Assembly (NCBI RefSeq): GCF_034479615.1
Contig: NZ_CP140255.1
Coordinates: 1,550,001-1,614,000 of the forward strand
From: Vreelandella neptunia
GTDB lineage: Bacteria > Pseudomonadota > Gammaproteobacteria > Pseudomonadales > Halomonadaceae
Length of the DNA: 64,000 nucleotides
Direction: 5' to 3'
In this document: one piece after another, positions 1-8,528 of the stretch
How positions within the stretch are numbered: position 1 is the first letter of the stretch
Layout of the letters: each line of letters opens with the position of its first letter
The notes under the pieces: generated by a model
What the model saw: the letters and a program-made list of their open reading frames with translations, nothing else
What the model was told of the DNA's origin: nothing
The model's database searches: none
Translations under genes and position numbers: made by a program

Positions 1-247
1 ATGTACCGGCAAGCCCCATCAGGATGAGTATCCGCAGGGCGATGGAAGCGCCACGTCCTTTAACTTTAAAGAGGAGTAACGCCATCATCGCAAGGGCAAT
101 GCAGGCCACAATGGCGACCAGTGCCCCGAGCGTTCCAGTGACTCCGGTTAGTGGTGTGAAATAGGCATATACAGCGATGGCAAGCCCGGTAAGCGAGGCT
201 ATTAAGAGGACGAGAGCGCCCGGTCTGGACGAGAGGGATGGTGACAT
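1..247 (-). CDS. Hypothetical small membrane protein (3' end outside window)
   Basis: The reading frame starts at an ATG at 247 and runs off the left edge, giving 82 residues. An AGGAGG ribosome binding site lies at 258-263, about ten bases upstream, which makes this start convincing. The visible protein is hydrophobic, with membrane segments near residues 11-31, 38-60 and 68-82, separated by a Thr/Gly loop and a short basic loop (KVKGRG). I do not recognise the family. It is divergent from the vapB-like gene, with about 250 bp between them. It could be the N-terminus of a larger membrane enzyme or a small integral membrane protein; what is visible does not decide. Confidence 0.6.
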   Translation of the reverse strand, partial: MSPSLSSRPGALVLLIASLTGLAIAVYAYFTPLTGVTGTLGALVAIVACIALAMMALLLFKVKGRGASIALRILILMGLAGT

Positions 248-435
248 AACGCTATGGCCTCCTGCTGAGTGGGATGCCCAACGTTGAGGCTAATTCAACG
301 TCGGAAATCGTTAGCACTATAACTTTAGCAGAAAACGATATTTTTACGATCTGGGTGACATGTCTTGATTAACTGTAGCAACACCTAGTGCTGTTTATTC
401 AATGAAGGGGAGGCATTGTAAAAGCGTGCGCCTCA

Positions 436-469
436 GCTAAACTAAACCTATTAAACTAAGCTAACTAAC
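436..469 (+). promoter_or_regulatory. AT-rich direct repeats upstream of vapB
   Basis: Three related 10-mers follow one another upstream of the toxin-antitoxin genes: GCTAAACTAA (436-445), ATTAAACTAA (450-459) and GCTAACTAAC (460-469). They end about 26 bases before the vapB start. Antitoxin-toxin complexes usually bind short repeats at their own promoter, so these are candidate operator sites. This is inference from position and repetition only. Confidence 0.3.
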
Positions 470-495
470 CAAGTCGCATTTTTAGGAGATTTTAT

Positions 496-735
496 ATGGA
501 GGCTATCAATATTCACGAAGCTAAAACACGTTTGTCTCAGCTGGTGGCGAGGGCTGCCGAGGGAGAGGGGTTTATTATTGCCAAAGCAGGCAAACCGATG
601 GCACGCGTGACGGCCATTGATAGCCCTGCTTCTGGCCAGCAAAAGCGTCTGGGATTTCTGGCAGGCCAGTTTAAGATACCTAATGACTTTGATCGTATGG
701 GGCAGGAGGAAATAGCTGAGATGTTTGGAGGTTGA
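496..735 (+). CDS. vapB: Type II antitoxin, Phd/YefM family
   Basis: This 79-residue protein begins with the Phd/YefM-type signature (NIHEAKTRLSQLV), followed by an IIAKAGKPMARV strand typical of the DNA-binding N-terminal half of these antitoxins. The acidic, less ordered C-terminus (residues 55-79) is where such antitoxins wrap their toxin. A TAGGAG ribosome binding site precedes the ATG. It is followed immediately by a PIN-domain toxin gene, so its expected role is to neutralise that toxin and, with it, repress the shared promoter. The family assignment is firm; the symbol is generic for antitoxins paired with VapC toxins. Confidence 0.85.
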   Translation: MEAINIHEAKTRLSQLVARAAEGEGFIIAKAGKPMARVTAIDSPASGQQKRLGFLAGQFKIPNDFDRMGQEEIAEMFGG

Positions 736-736
736 T

Positions 737-1123
737 GTGAATCTACTTCTGGACACGCATGTTTTGCTCTGGGCGGCAGCAGCGCCGGAGAGGCTTTCTG
801 CTGATGCGCGAGCTATGATTAATGACGAAGATAACAGGCTCTATTTTAGCGCTGCCAGCATATGGGAAGTGGTCATTAAGAACAGCCTGCAACGCCCTGA
901 TTTTCACGTTGACCCGCACTTGTTGCGTCGCGGGCTATTAGATAACGGCTATTTAGAACTCCCTATCAGTTCATTGCATACACTCAACGTTGCTCATTTA
1001 CCAATCATCCACAAAGATCCTTTTGATCGAATTTTGGTGGCCCAGGCAGAAACTGAGGGATTTTTGCTGCTTACTGCGGATGAGCTGGTGGCTCAGTATG
1101 CTGGGCCTATCCGGAGGGTATAG
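737..1123 (+). CDS. vapC: Type II toxin, PIN-domain ribonuclease (VapC-like)
   Basis: The 128-residue protein has the PIN-domain layout: LLLDTHVLLW at the N-terminus with Asp6, Glu44 in SIWEVVIK, Asp94/Asp97 in KDPFDRILVAQA, and Asp115 in LLTAD. These acidic residues form the metal-dependent RNase site in this family. I chose GTG at 737 because GGAGG (727-731) lies five bases upstream and the product then begins MNLLLDTH. A TTG at 725 would overlap vapB. The ribosome binding site lies inside the last vapB codons, so translation of the pair is probably coupled. The target RNA cannot be inferred. All catalytic acids are present, so the toxin looks active. Confidence 0.87.
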   Translation: MNLLLDTHVLLWAAAAPERLSADARAMINDEDNRLYFSAASIWEVVIKNSLQRPDFHVDPHLLRRGLLDNGYLELPISSLHTLNVAHLPIIHKDPFDRILVAQAETEGFLLLTADELVAQYAGPIRRV

Positions 1124-1194
1124 CTAACTTTTGGCTTAAGGCTTCAGCACTGAGCTATTCAAGCGTCTCAGTGCCGCTGTTTCTTCAACATGCG

Positions 1195-2253
1195 TCACAA
1201 CGGCGTTTTACTTCCCCTTCCAGGAATTTCCCGCACCAAGCGTGGCATTAAGAATCCAGGAAGATGATCACGTAGTTGAGCTACCAGCTCGTGCGCTTCT
1301 TCATCCGACACATCAAAGTGCGCAGCACCCTGAACTGGATCCAGTACGTGCAGGTAGTAGGGCAGAATACCCGCTTCGAATAGTCGTTCAGAAAGCGCGG
1401 CCAGCGTAGCAACGTTATCGTTAACGCCTTGCAGAAGTACGCTCTGGTTGAGTAGCGTTGTACCGGCTTGTTTAAGGCGCGCGCAGGCATCAATCACCGC
1501 CTGGTCGATTTCATTGGCGTGGTTAATATGCAGCACCACCACTTTTTGCAGGCGTGTAGCGGAGAGCCAACCGAGCAGGGCGTCTTCGACCCGATCGGGA
1601 ATCACCACCGGCAGGCGGGTATGAATGCGGAGCCGTTTTAGGTGCGGGATGCTTTCTAGCTGCTCCACCAGCCATGCCAACTGACGATCGCTGGCGGCCA
1701 GTGGATCGCCGCCAGAAAGAATCGCTTCGTGAATAGTGGTGTCAGCGCGCAGGTAATCCAGCGCTTCCTGCCACTGCGCCCTGGAGGGTGAGTTATCGCT
1801 GTAGGGGAAATGGCGGCGAAAGCAGTAGCGGCAGTTGATGGCGCAGTTGGGGCTGGCTATAAGCAGCACCCGGCCAGCATACTTATGGATAAGCCCTTTG
1901 GCGGGCCGATGTTCGGCTTCTTCAAGCGGGTCGACGACATAGCCATTTGGCGTGAGCGCTTCCTCGCTCAGCGGCAGAACCTGGCGCAGCAACGGGTCGT
2001 TTTTGTCGGCATAGGCTATTCTGTTGAGATACGCCTCAGGCACACATACGTCAAACAGTGCATGTCCAGCCTTGGCGCCCGCTAACCAGTCGTGGCTTAG
2101 TCCTAGCCGTTCGCATAGTGTTTGCGGGTCACGAATGGCATGAGAAAGCTGCTGCTGCCAAGTGGAATGTGCCAGTGAGTCGCGATGGCTTTGCGTTTCA
2201 GACGCGGCAATAATGATGTTCTCCTGCAAAAAAGCCCTCCTTCGGGTTATCAT
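1195..2253 (-). CDS. epmB: EF-P-(R)-beta-lysylation protein EpmB, lysine 2,3-aminomutase
   Basis: This radical SAM enzyme converts (S)-alpha-lysine to (R)-beta-lysine, which EpmA attaches to elongation factor P. The CxxxCxxC iron-sulfur motif is at Cys137, Cys141 and Cys144 (NCAINCRYCFRRHFPY), preceded by the DPLLRQVLP region typical of the family. A PLP-binding part and C-terminal HVLDPVQGAAHFDV follow. At 352 residues from the ATG at 2253 it is slightly longer than E. coli EpmB. That ATG has no visible ribosome binding site, whereas AGGAG lies at 2221-2225, so the true start may be downstream. It is divergent from efp, the gene for its final target, and epmA follows efp. Confidence 0.93.
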   Translation of the reverse strand: MITRRRAFLQENIIIAASETQSHRDSLAHSTWQQQLSHAIRDPQTLCERLGLSHDWLAGAKAGHALFDVCVPEAYLNRIAYADKNDPLLRQVLPLSEEALTPNGYVVDPLEEAEHRPAKGLIHKYAGRVLLIASPNCAINCRYCFRRHFPYSDNSPSRAQWQEALDYLRADTTIHEAILSGGDPLAASDRQLAWLVEQLESIPHLKRLRIHTRLPVVIPDRVEDALLGWLSATRLQKVVVLHINHANEIDQAVIDACARLKQAGTTLLNQSVLLQGVNDNVATLAALSERLFEAGILPYYLHVLDPVQGAAHFDVSDEEAHELVAQLRDHLPGFLMPRLVREIPGRGSKTPL

Positions 2254-2379
2254 GCGCGCACTTATTTAACGACGCCATTTGCAACGCTGCTGGTATATAA
2301 ACCTGCTGACGGCGGCAAAGTGTGGCTTCGCGCATCACCTGTTGAAACAAATAACTGAAATGGATGATTGAGAGACATT

Positions 2380-2946
2380 ATGGCGAACTATTCTACCAAC
2401 GAATTCAAGGCCGGTCTGAAAGTAATGCTCGACGGCGATCCTTGTTCGATCGTTGAGAACGAGCTGGTCAAGCCCGGTAAGGGCCAGGCGTTTAACCGCG
2501 TTAAGCTACGGAATTTGATGACTGGACGCGTAGGTGAGAAGACTTTTAAATCCGGTGACTCGCTGGAAGGTGCCGATGTCATGGATTTAGAGATGGAGTA
2601 TCTCTACACCGATGGTGATATGTGGCATTTCATGAAGACCGATGGCTCGTTTGAGCAGTATGCGGTAGAGAAAAAAGCGCTAGGCGATACCGTCAAGTGG
2701 CTGAAAGAGCAGGTGCCCTATATCATTACGCTTTGGGATGATAAGGCCATTTCCGTAACGCCGCCTAACTTTATCGAGTTGGAAGTCGTGGAAACAGATC
2801 CCGGTTTGAAAGGCGATACGGCACAGGGTGGTTCTAAGCCTGCGACCCTGTCTTCTGGTGCGGTGGTGCGTGTGCCGCTCTTCATTAACCAGGGTGAAGT
2901 GTTGAAAATCGATACACGCAGTGGGGATTACGTCTCCCGCGCTTGA
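2380..2946 (+). CDS. efp: Translation elongation factor P
   Basis: EF-P binds between the P and E sites of the ribosome and relieves stalling at polyproline stretches. The product is 188 residues, the same as E. coli EF-P. It has an N-terminal KOW-like domain with the modification loop KPGKGQA, where Lys34 is the residue beta-lysylated by EpmA, followed by two OB domains ending in SGDYVSRA. The start is ATG 2380 (MANYSTNEF); an in-frame TTG at 2368 would only add MRDI. Flanking by epmB and epmA in under 3 kb means the whole modification pathway is encoded here. Confidence 0.97.
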   Translation: MANYSTNEFKAGLKVMLDGDPCSIVENELVKPGKGQAFNRVKLRNLMTGRVGEKTFKSGDSLEGADVMDLEMEYLYTDGDMWHFMKTDGSFEQYAVEKKALGDTVKWLKEQVPYIITLWDDKAISVTPPNFIELEVVETDPGLKGDTAQGGSKPATLSSGAVVRVPLFINQGEVLKIDTRSGDYVSRA

Positions 2947-2973
2947 TCGCTTTTCAGGGCGCTTGCATGTCTT

Positions 2974-3007
2974 AATGGCCACGCTTTGTGCGTGGCCATT
3001 ATTGTTT
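2974..3007 (+). terminator. Stem-loop terminator after efp
   Basis: AATGGCCACGC (2974-2984) pairs perfectly with GCGTGGCCATT (2990-3000) across a five-base loop and is followed by the T-rich ATTGTTT. It lies 28 bases after the efp stop and just before the epmA ribosome binding site, so it probably reduces read-through into epmA and lets efp be made at a higher level. Confidence 0.7.
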
Positions 3008-3032
3008 AAGGTGGTTTTTTCAAGGAGTCGTT

Positions 3033-4013
3033 ATGGCCATTGATTGGCAACCCTCAGCGTCCTTTGAAACGCTGCGCGAACGGGCGCGGTTAATGGCCAA
3101 AGTGCGCGCTTTTTTTGCCCAGCGTGACGTGCTGGAAGTGGAAACGCCAGTGTTGGGGCAGGGAGGCAGCACGGATGTGCACTTGGTCTCGCTACACACC
3201 TTGGCGCGCACGGACAAAGGGCAGCGCCGTCTATGGCTGCAAACCTCTCCTGAATTCCATATGAAGCGCCTGCTAGCGGCTGGCAGTGGGCCGATTTTTC
3301 AGCTTGCGCGCAGTTTTCGCGATGGCGAGATCGGCGCCCGCCATAATATTGAGTTCACCATGCTGGAGTGGTATCGGCCGCAGTTTACGCTGGATCAGCT
3401 GATTGGTGAGGCCGCGACGCTCATTATGTCGCTGCTGCCCAGTTTTCCCGGCCCGCTTGTGCATTACCGTTACCGGGAGTTGTTTCATACCTACTTAGAG
3501 GTTGATCCGTTCACGATCTCGCTGGAGAGACTGCGGGCGATAGCTGCGGAGCGGGCACAAATGCCTGCCCAATCCTTAGCCGATGAAGGCCGCGATACCT
3601 GCCTAGACCTGTTAATGAGCGTGGTGATCGAGCCGAAATTAGGCCAGCAGGAGTTAAGCGTGGTGGTTGATTATCCGGCTAGCCAAGCAGCCCTGGCGCG
3701 ACGCCATCAAGATATAGATGGTGAGTGGGTGGCTTCCCGCTTTGAGGTCTATCTAAACGGTATTGAGTTGGCTAACGGCTACGATGAGCTGACCGATGCA
3801 GAGGAACAGCGCACACGCTTTGCTGAAGACAACGCTGAACGTCGCCGCTTAGGCTTGCCGGAAGTGGATGTGGATGAGCGCTTACTGGCCGCACTTGAGC
3901 ATGGAATGCCCGAAGGCGCCGGTGTGGCGCTGGGGATAGACCGCTTGATTCAGTTGGCACTGGGTAAAGCACGCCTGGAAGACGTGCTTACATTCTCAAC
4001 GCCCAGCTGTTAG
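3033..4013 (+). CDS. epmA: EF-P-lysine ligase EpmA (PoxA/GenX)
   Basis: EpmA is a truncated class II lysyl-tRNA synthetase paralogue that ligates (R)-beta-lysine to Lys34 of EF-P. It lacks the anticodon-binding domain: the 326 residues cover only the catalytic core. Class II motif 2 is visible as RSFRDGEIGARHNIEFTMLEWYR and motif 3 as GVALGIDRLIQLAL. Start ATG 3033 (MAIDWQPS) has AAGGAG at 3022-3027, five bases upstream; an upstream in-frame GTG (2988) lies inside the terminator stem. It follows efp, separated by the stem-loop. Confidence 0.95.
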   Translation: MAIDWQPSASFETLRERARLMAKVRAFFAQRDVLEVETPVLGQGGSTDVHLVSLHTLARTDKGQRRLWLQTSPEFHMKRLLAAGSGPIFQLARSFRDGEIGARHNIEFTMLEWYRPQFTLDQLIGEAATLIMSLLPSFPGPLVHYRYRELFHTYLEVDPFTISLERLRAIAAERAQMPAQSLADEGRDTCLDLLMSVVIEPKLGQQELSVVVDYPASQAALARRHQDIDGEWVASRFEVYLNGIELANGYDELTDAEEQRTRFAEDNAERRRLGLPEVDVDERLLAALEHGMPEGAGVALGIDRLIQLALGKARLEDVLTFSTPSC

Positions 4014-4041
4014 CGGCTAGTCGCTAACAGGCTGCAAGCCG

Positions 4042-5592
4042 TCAAGCCGAAATCCTTCGCAGTAGGAATACCAACGGTACGCTGGCAATGTAGATCAGCC
4101 CCATCCAGGTAAAGATGTCGTTAAAGGCCAGCACTTGTGCCTGCTGAGAGACTCGTTGCGCCAGCATGGCGACGGCGGCGTGATAGGTATCGGGCACCGA
4201 GCCGGCGAGCATCGCTTGGTATTTGGCGATCTCCGCTACTACGACCTCGCGGCTAGTATCGATAGCAGGGATGAGCTGATTCCAGTGATAGTCCTCGCGG
4301 ATGTCGCGCACCGTATCGATCAGCGCCAGTCCCATGGCTCCTCCCAGGTTGCGCATCACGTTAAAAAGCCCGCTGGCATTGCCTACCTCGCTCGGTGGCA
4401 GGGTGCCCAGGGCAATACGTGAGGCTGGAATGATACACAAGATCAGCCCCATGCCGCGCACGATCTGCGGCACGCAGAACTGCCAAAAGCCCGACTCCAC
4501 GGTAAGATTGGCGTTCATTATGGTGCCCACGCCGACCAGCAGCAGGCCCATAAACAGCATAATGCGCAGATCGAGGCGGTTGGACAGCTGACCGACAATA
4601 GGCGCGCAAAGAAACATCGTCAGCCCGGTGACGAACATCACCTGGCCAATTTGCAGGCTCGAATAGCCGCGCACATAGCCAAAAAACAGCGGCATGATGT
4701 AGACCAGCCCGTAGAGCGCGATGCCGATGATAAAGCCCATCCCGGCGCCGATGGCAAAGTTGCGGTTGGTAAAGGCGCGCAGATCGACGATTGGGTGGTC
4801 GCTGCGCAGGGTGCGGATGAAGAACCAGGCTCCCGCCACCAGACAGGTCAGGCTGAACAGCAAGATCCGCTGGCTGGCAAACCAGTCATCGCCGGGCCCT
4901 TCTTCAAGCACAAACTCTAGCGAGCCCAAAAACACCGCGATCAATACCAGGCCGATCAAGTCCAGGTGGCGCGCGACCGCGTGGTTGGGTTTGTCGATAT
5001 CGAGAAATGTCCAGGCGGCCCAGCAGACCAGAACGCCGGGGATCACGTTGGCCAGGAACAGCCAGTGCCAGCTGAGCGTCTCGGTGATGTAGCCGCCCAC
5101 GGTGGGACCCACCGAGGGTGCCATGGTGACAACCATGCCGATCACCGCCTGCACGCTGCCCATTACCCGGCGGGGAAAGATCGAAAAGCTAACTGCCTGG
5201 GTAATGGGTATCATCGCTCCGCCCATAAAGCCCTGAATAGCGCGCAGCACGATCAGTTGCTCGATCGAGGTGGCCAGCGCGCAGCCCAGGCTCGCCAGGG
5301 TGAAGCCGACGCACGACAGGGTGAAGGCTACTCGGGTGGAGAGAATGCGCATCAGCATGCCTGAAAGCGGGATCATCACAATCTCGGCGATCAGGTAAGC
5401 GGTCTGCACCCAGGAGATTTGATCCTCGCTGGCTGAGAGCCCCGCCTGGATTTCGTTGAGCGAGCTGGCGACGATCTGAATATCCAGAATTGCCATGAAC
5501 ATGCCAAACACCGCAGCAATGAAGCCAATGCGCTGTGGCCAGGGTGGCATGTCGTTAGCGCCCGTCACCGGGGCGGCGACCGTCTCGCTCAT
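4042..5592 (-). CDS. emrB: MFS multidrug efflux permease, DHA2 family (EmrB-like)
   Basis: This 516-residue integral membrane protein has about 14 hydrophobic segments, the hallmark of the DHA2 drug:H+ antiporters. The N-terminal helix carries the DIQIVASSLNEI sequence, and motif C appears as PSVGPTVGGYITETLSWHWLF. Its start codon overlaps the emrA stop as ATGA (5589-5592), so the two are translationally coupled. With the membrane-fusion partner it should form an EmrAB-type pump working with an outer-membrane channel such as TolC. No channel gene is present next to it. Substrate is unknown. Confidence 0.9.
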   Translation of the reverse strand: MSETVAAPVTGANDMPPWPQRIGFIAAVFGMFMAILDIQIVASSLNEIQAGLSASEDQISWVQTAYLIAEIVMIPLSGMLMRILSTRVAFTLSCVGFTLASLGCALATSIEQLIVLRAIQGFMGGAMIPITQAVSFSIFPRRVMGSVQAVIGMVVTMAPSVGPTVGGYITETLSWHWLFLANVIPGVLVCWAAWTFLDIDKPNHAVARHLDLIGLVLIAVFLGSLEFVLEEGPGDDWFASQRILLFSLTCLVAGAWFFIRTLRSDHPIVDLRAFTNRNFAIGAGMGFIIGIALYGLVYIMPLFFGYVRGYSSLQIGQVMFVTGLTMFLCAPIVGQLSNRLDLRIMLFMGLLLVGVGTIMNANLTVESGFWQFCVPQIVRGMGLILCIIPASRIALGTLPPSEVGNASGLFNVMRNLGGAMGLALIDTVRDIREDYHWNQLIPAIDTSREVVVAEIAKYQAMLAGSVPDTYHAAVAMLAQRVSQQAQVLAFNDIFTWMGLIYIASVPLVFLLRRISA

Positions 5593-6764
5593 GACTTGGG
5601 CCGCTCCGCTGCCAACTGCTGGGCAGGGCGGGAGTCATTTTGTGGTTCAAGATGACGAGTATCGATCTCGGGCACGGCCGATAGCCCGGCACGCAGTTGG
5701 CTCAGCGCTTCGGTGGGGCCGGTGACGCGGATCTTGACCGGCACCCGCTGGACGATTTTGTTGAAGTTGCCGGTGGCATTGTCCTGGGGCAGCAGGCTGA
5801 ACTCGGTGCCGGTGGCCGGTGAAAGGCTGTCGACGATGCCTTCGTAGGTGATATCGGGGTAGGCATCCAAATGCACCGCGACTGGCTGGCCGACGCGAAT
5901 CCGCTCGAGCTGGGTCTCCTTAAAGTTGGCCGCCACGTAGGCTGACTCGATGGGTACCAACTGCAAAAGCGTCAGCGACGGCTGCGCTAAGGTGCCGACC
6001 TCAACGCGTAGATTGCCAATCACGCCATCCCGGGGTGCGACGATGCGGGTCTTATCCAACTGGTGGCGAGCATAGTCAAGATCGGCGCTGGCGGCGTCCA
6101 GATTGGCTTCAGCGCGGGTCACGTCGCTCTCGGCCACGGCTAGCTGCCGCCTGGCCGAAACAACGGCGGCTTGGCTTTCGGCAAGCTTTGCCTGGGCGAC
6201 ACTCAGCGCGGCCTGGTCGTCTTCGCGCTGCTGACGGGAGCCATAGTTGTTGGCGGCAAGCGACGAGGAGCGCTCCAGATGCTGGCGCGCCTGGTCGAGA
6301 TTAGCCTGGGCCGCCTGCTGCTGAGCCGTGGCCTGATCGATAGCCGCCTGTTGCAAATCTACCTGGCGGTGTGATTGGACGATTGAGGCTGCGGCCACTG
6401 CCTGCTGGGCCTCGGCCTGGGTCACCTGGTCGCGGTAGCTCTCGGCGTCTAGACGTATCAGCAGATCGCCTTGCTTGACCGTTTGGTTATCATCTACCGC
6501 CACCTCGACGACCCGCGCTGATAGCTCGGCGCGTACCGCGACGCTGTCGGTGCGCACGTAGGCATTGTCGGTCTCTTCCATGAAGCGCCCGGTTTGCCAC
6601 CAGCCCACACCCCACCAGAATAGCGCCGCTAGGCCGATTAGCCCCGCCACCACAGCGAGTAACTTGCGGCTAGTTTTGCCGCTGGAGTGGGCACCTTGAC
6701 CCGCGACGGCATGGCTGCTTTGGCGCTCATCTGGGGGCTCGCCCGGCTTAGTATTCGATGTCAT
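5589..6764 (-). CDS. emrA: HlyD-family membrane fusion protein (EmrA-like)
   Basis: The periplasmic adaptor of an EmrAB-type pump. A cytoplasmic Ser/Gly-rich N-terminus is followed by one membrane helix (about residues 35-56), a split lipoyl domain (DNAYVRTDSVAVRAELSA near residue 65 and IVAPRDGVIGNLRVEVG after the hairpin), a long Ala/Gln-rich coiled-coil hairpin between them, and a beta-barrel. I chose ATG 6764 because AAGGAG sits five bases upstream; GTG 6770 would be too close. The length is 391 residues. It is first in the emrA-emrB pair and divergent from a TetR regulator gene. Confidence 0.9.
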   Translation of the reverse strand: MTSNTKPGEPPDERQSSHAVAGQGAHSSGKTSRKLLAVVAGLIGLAALFWWGVGWWQTGRFMEETDNAYVRTDSVAVRAELSARVVEVAVDDNQTVKQGDLLIRLDAESYRDQVTQAEAQQAVAAASIVQSHRQVDLQQAAIDQATAQQQAAQANLDQARQHLERSSSLAANNYGSRQQREDDQAALSVAQAKLAESQAAVVSARRQLAVAESDVTRAEANLDAASADLDYARHQLDKTRIVAPRDGVIGNLRVEVGTLAQPSLTLLQLVPIESAYVAANFKETQLERIRVGQPVAVHLDAYPDITYEGIVDSLSPATGTEFSLLPQDNATGNFNKIVQRVPVKIRVTGPTEALSQLRAGLSAVPEIDTRHLEPQNDSRPAQQLAAERPKS

Positions 6765-6845
6765 GACCACTCCTTAAGACAATAGCGCCCCTGCTAGGGG
6801 CTCCCTGTGAGGCAAACACACCTCCTTTGGGAAAAAGACAAATAG

Positions 6846-6866
6846 TGTAATGAATGCTACATTACA
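6846..6866. promoter_or_regulatory. Palindromic candidate operator for the TetR regulator
   Basis: TGTAATG (6846-6852) and CATTACA (6860-6866) form a perfect 7-bp inverted repeat with a 7-bp centre. The site lies in the 182-bp gap between the divergent emrA and tetR-type genes, about 80 bp from each start. Size and position fit a TetR dimer site that would repress both directions. Binding is inferred. Confidence 0.5.
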
Positions 6867-6946
6867 TTTCCAGGGCGAAAAATATTACTTCTGTGCACCG
6901 CGTCTTTATAATTAATCCTTCTTTATATACCTCTATAGGAGTGTCA

Positions 6947-7609
6947 ATGCCACGCTCAACCGCGCCAGATATGCTCGGTCGCAACATAACTGATGCCGTA
7001 ACGTCGCGCGGCGTGGCGCGCCGTGAACGTCTGCTGGATGCTGCCCGGGATGTTTTTCTTGAACAGGGCTATGCCGGTGCCAGCGTTAACGAAGTGGTTG
7101 CCCGCGCCGGCGGATCGTTGGCGACGCTGTATAAGCAGTTCGGTAACAAGGAGGGATTATTCACAGCGGCGATGGAGCGGCATATCGCCACCGCTTGGGC
7201 AGTGCTGGAGGAGGGGCGACGGGATCACCAAGCCCTCGAGCAGGTGCTGTACGAGCTAGGCCGCCGAATGCTGACGTTGGTGTTCGAGCCTGGCGTGATC
7301 CGCTTAGTTCGCGGCTTAGCCTTTGAGGCCGAACGGGCTCCGGAGCTTGGTGAGCTGTTTCTCACTCGCGGTCCCGACCAGACCCGTCAGGCGCTAGCTG
7401 CTTACTTAAGCGAGCAGGTGGATAGCGGCCGTCTTGACCTCGACGATCCGCGTGAAGCGGCCGGTATGTTTGTGGGCATGTTGCTTGGTGAATGGCACAT
7501 TGACGCTCTGCTTGGTCGTCATGTGCGTCTTGATGAGACGCGGTGCAACGCTCGAGCTCGACGCTGTGTCGAGCTCTTCCTCTCAGGTGCGGCTAGTGCT
7601 TCGACCTAG
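6947..7609 (+). CDS. TetR/AcrR-family transcriptional regulator
   Basis: The N-terminal helix-turn-helix (RRERLLDAARDVFLEQGYAGASVNEVVARAG, then LATLYKQFGNKEGLF) is typical of TetR repressors; the C-terminal half resembles ligand-binding domains of AcrR-like members. I take ATG 6947 (MPRSTAPDM) because AGGAG (6937-6941) is five bases upstream, giving 220 residues. It is divergent from the emrAB-type efflux genes, so the likely role is repression of the pump and relief by a pump substrate. It converges with psd with only 20 bp between; a CGACCTAGGTCG palindrome covers the stop codon. Confidence 0.88.
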   Translation: MPRSTAPDMLGRNITDAVTSRGVARRERLLDAARDVFLEQGYAGASVNEVVARAGGSLATLYKQFGNKEGLFTAAMERHIATAWAVLEEGRRDHQALEQVLYELGRRMLTLVFEPGVIRLVRGLAFEAERAPELGELFLTRGPDQTRQALAAYLSEQVDSGRLDLDDPREAAGMFVGMLLGEWHIDALLGRHVRLDETRCNARARRCVELFLSGAASAST

Positions 7610-7629
7610 GTCGTTCAGGGGGAAGGTCA

Positions 7630-8463
7630 TCAATTAGCTCCCAGCGTTTGCCCCATCCGCACCATGCTGCCCAGCGGATTGTTTGCAAAATTGGGCGGCT
7701 TGGCGAAGCACATGACGACCGTGGAGCCAAGCTTGAAACGGCCCATCTCAGCGCCTTTTTCCAGCACGATAGGCTGCCCAAACTGCATGCGCTGTGGGTA
7801 ACCGGAAAGCGGCGTCACCTGCCCCGACCAGACGGTTTCGATAGCAGCGACAATCATTGCCCCGACTAACACCATGGCCATGGGGCCGTGTTCGGTATCA
7901 AAAATACACACTAAGCGCTCGTTGCGGGCGAAGAGGCCTGGCACGTAGTTGGCAGTGGCCTGGTTGACCGAGAAGAGTCGCCCCGGCACGTAGATCATTT
8001 CCCTAAGCGTACCCGTCGTAGGCATGTGCACCCGGTGGTAGTCCCGAGGGGAGAGGTAAACGGTGGCAAAGCTGCCGCCTAAGAACTCTTCTGTCAGTGC
8101 CGTATCGCCGCCGAGTAGGGTTTGCGCGGAGTAGGTGTGGCCTTTGGCCTGCACCAGTTGTCCGGCCTGTAGGCGTCCGAATTGTGAGAGCGTGCCATCG
8201 GCGGGGCTGAGGATGCCATCGCCTAGTGGTCGGGCATCGTCTTTGAGTGCACGGGTGAAAAAGTCATTAAACGTGGCGTAAGCGGTGGGGTCTGGCTCCA
8301 GCGCCTGGGTCATATCAACGTTAAAGCGCTTGATAAACGCTTTGATCAGGGTGTTTTTCACCCAGGGGTTGTCACACTGGGCGAATTGGCCAGTCAGGCG
8401 TGAGATCGCGTGGTGAGGCAGTGGATATTGAAGTAGCGAAAAGGCTTTTTGGGAAAGAGTCAC
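7630..8463 (-). CDS. psd: Phosphatidylserine decarboxylase proenzyme
   Basis: Psd makes phosphatidylethanolamine from phosphatidylserine at the inner membrane. The proenzyme cleaves itself between Gly246 and Ser247 in the LGST motif (residues 245-248), turning the serine into the pyruvoyl cofactor. The catalytic Asp in SPADG (residue 89) and His residues in DYHRVHMP (143 and 146) are present. The length, 277 residues, fits the short proteobacterial form. It lies downstream of the rhodanese gene on the same strand, with a 250-bp gap filled largely by a structured repeat. In E. coli psd also neighbours rsgA and orn, so the context is conserved. Confidence 0.96.
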   Translation of the reverse strand: MTLSQKAFSLLQYPLPHHAISRLTGQFAQCDNPWVKNTLIKAFIKRFNVDMTQALEPDPTAYATFNDFFTRALKDDARPLGDGILSPADGTLSQFGRLQAGQLVQAKGHTYSAQTLLGGDTALTEEFLGGSFATVYLSPRDYHRVHMPTTGTLREMIYVPGRLFSVNQATANYVPGLFARNERLVCIFDTEHGPMAMVLVGAMIVAAIETVWSGQVTPLSGYPQRMQFGQPIVLEKGAEMGRFKLGSTVVMCFAKPPNFANNPLGSMVRMGQTLGAN

Positions 8464-8528
8464 AGTGGTTACTTTTTGGCAGTGGCTTGTAGTGGGATAT
8501 TGCCATTAAGGGCTACCCCGGTGACAGG

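Noticed and set aside
4135..5364. Several plus-strand frames opposite emrB
   Set aside because: They are antisense shadows of a GC-rich membrane protein gene; the emrB frame is complete and family-like.
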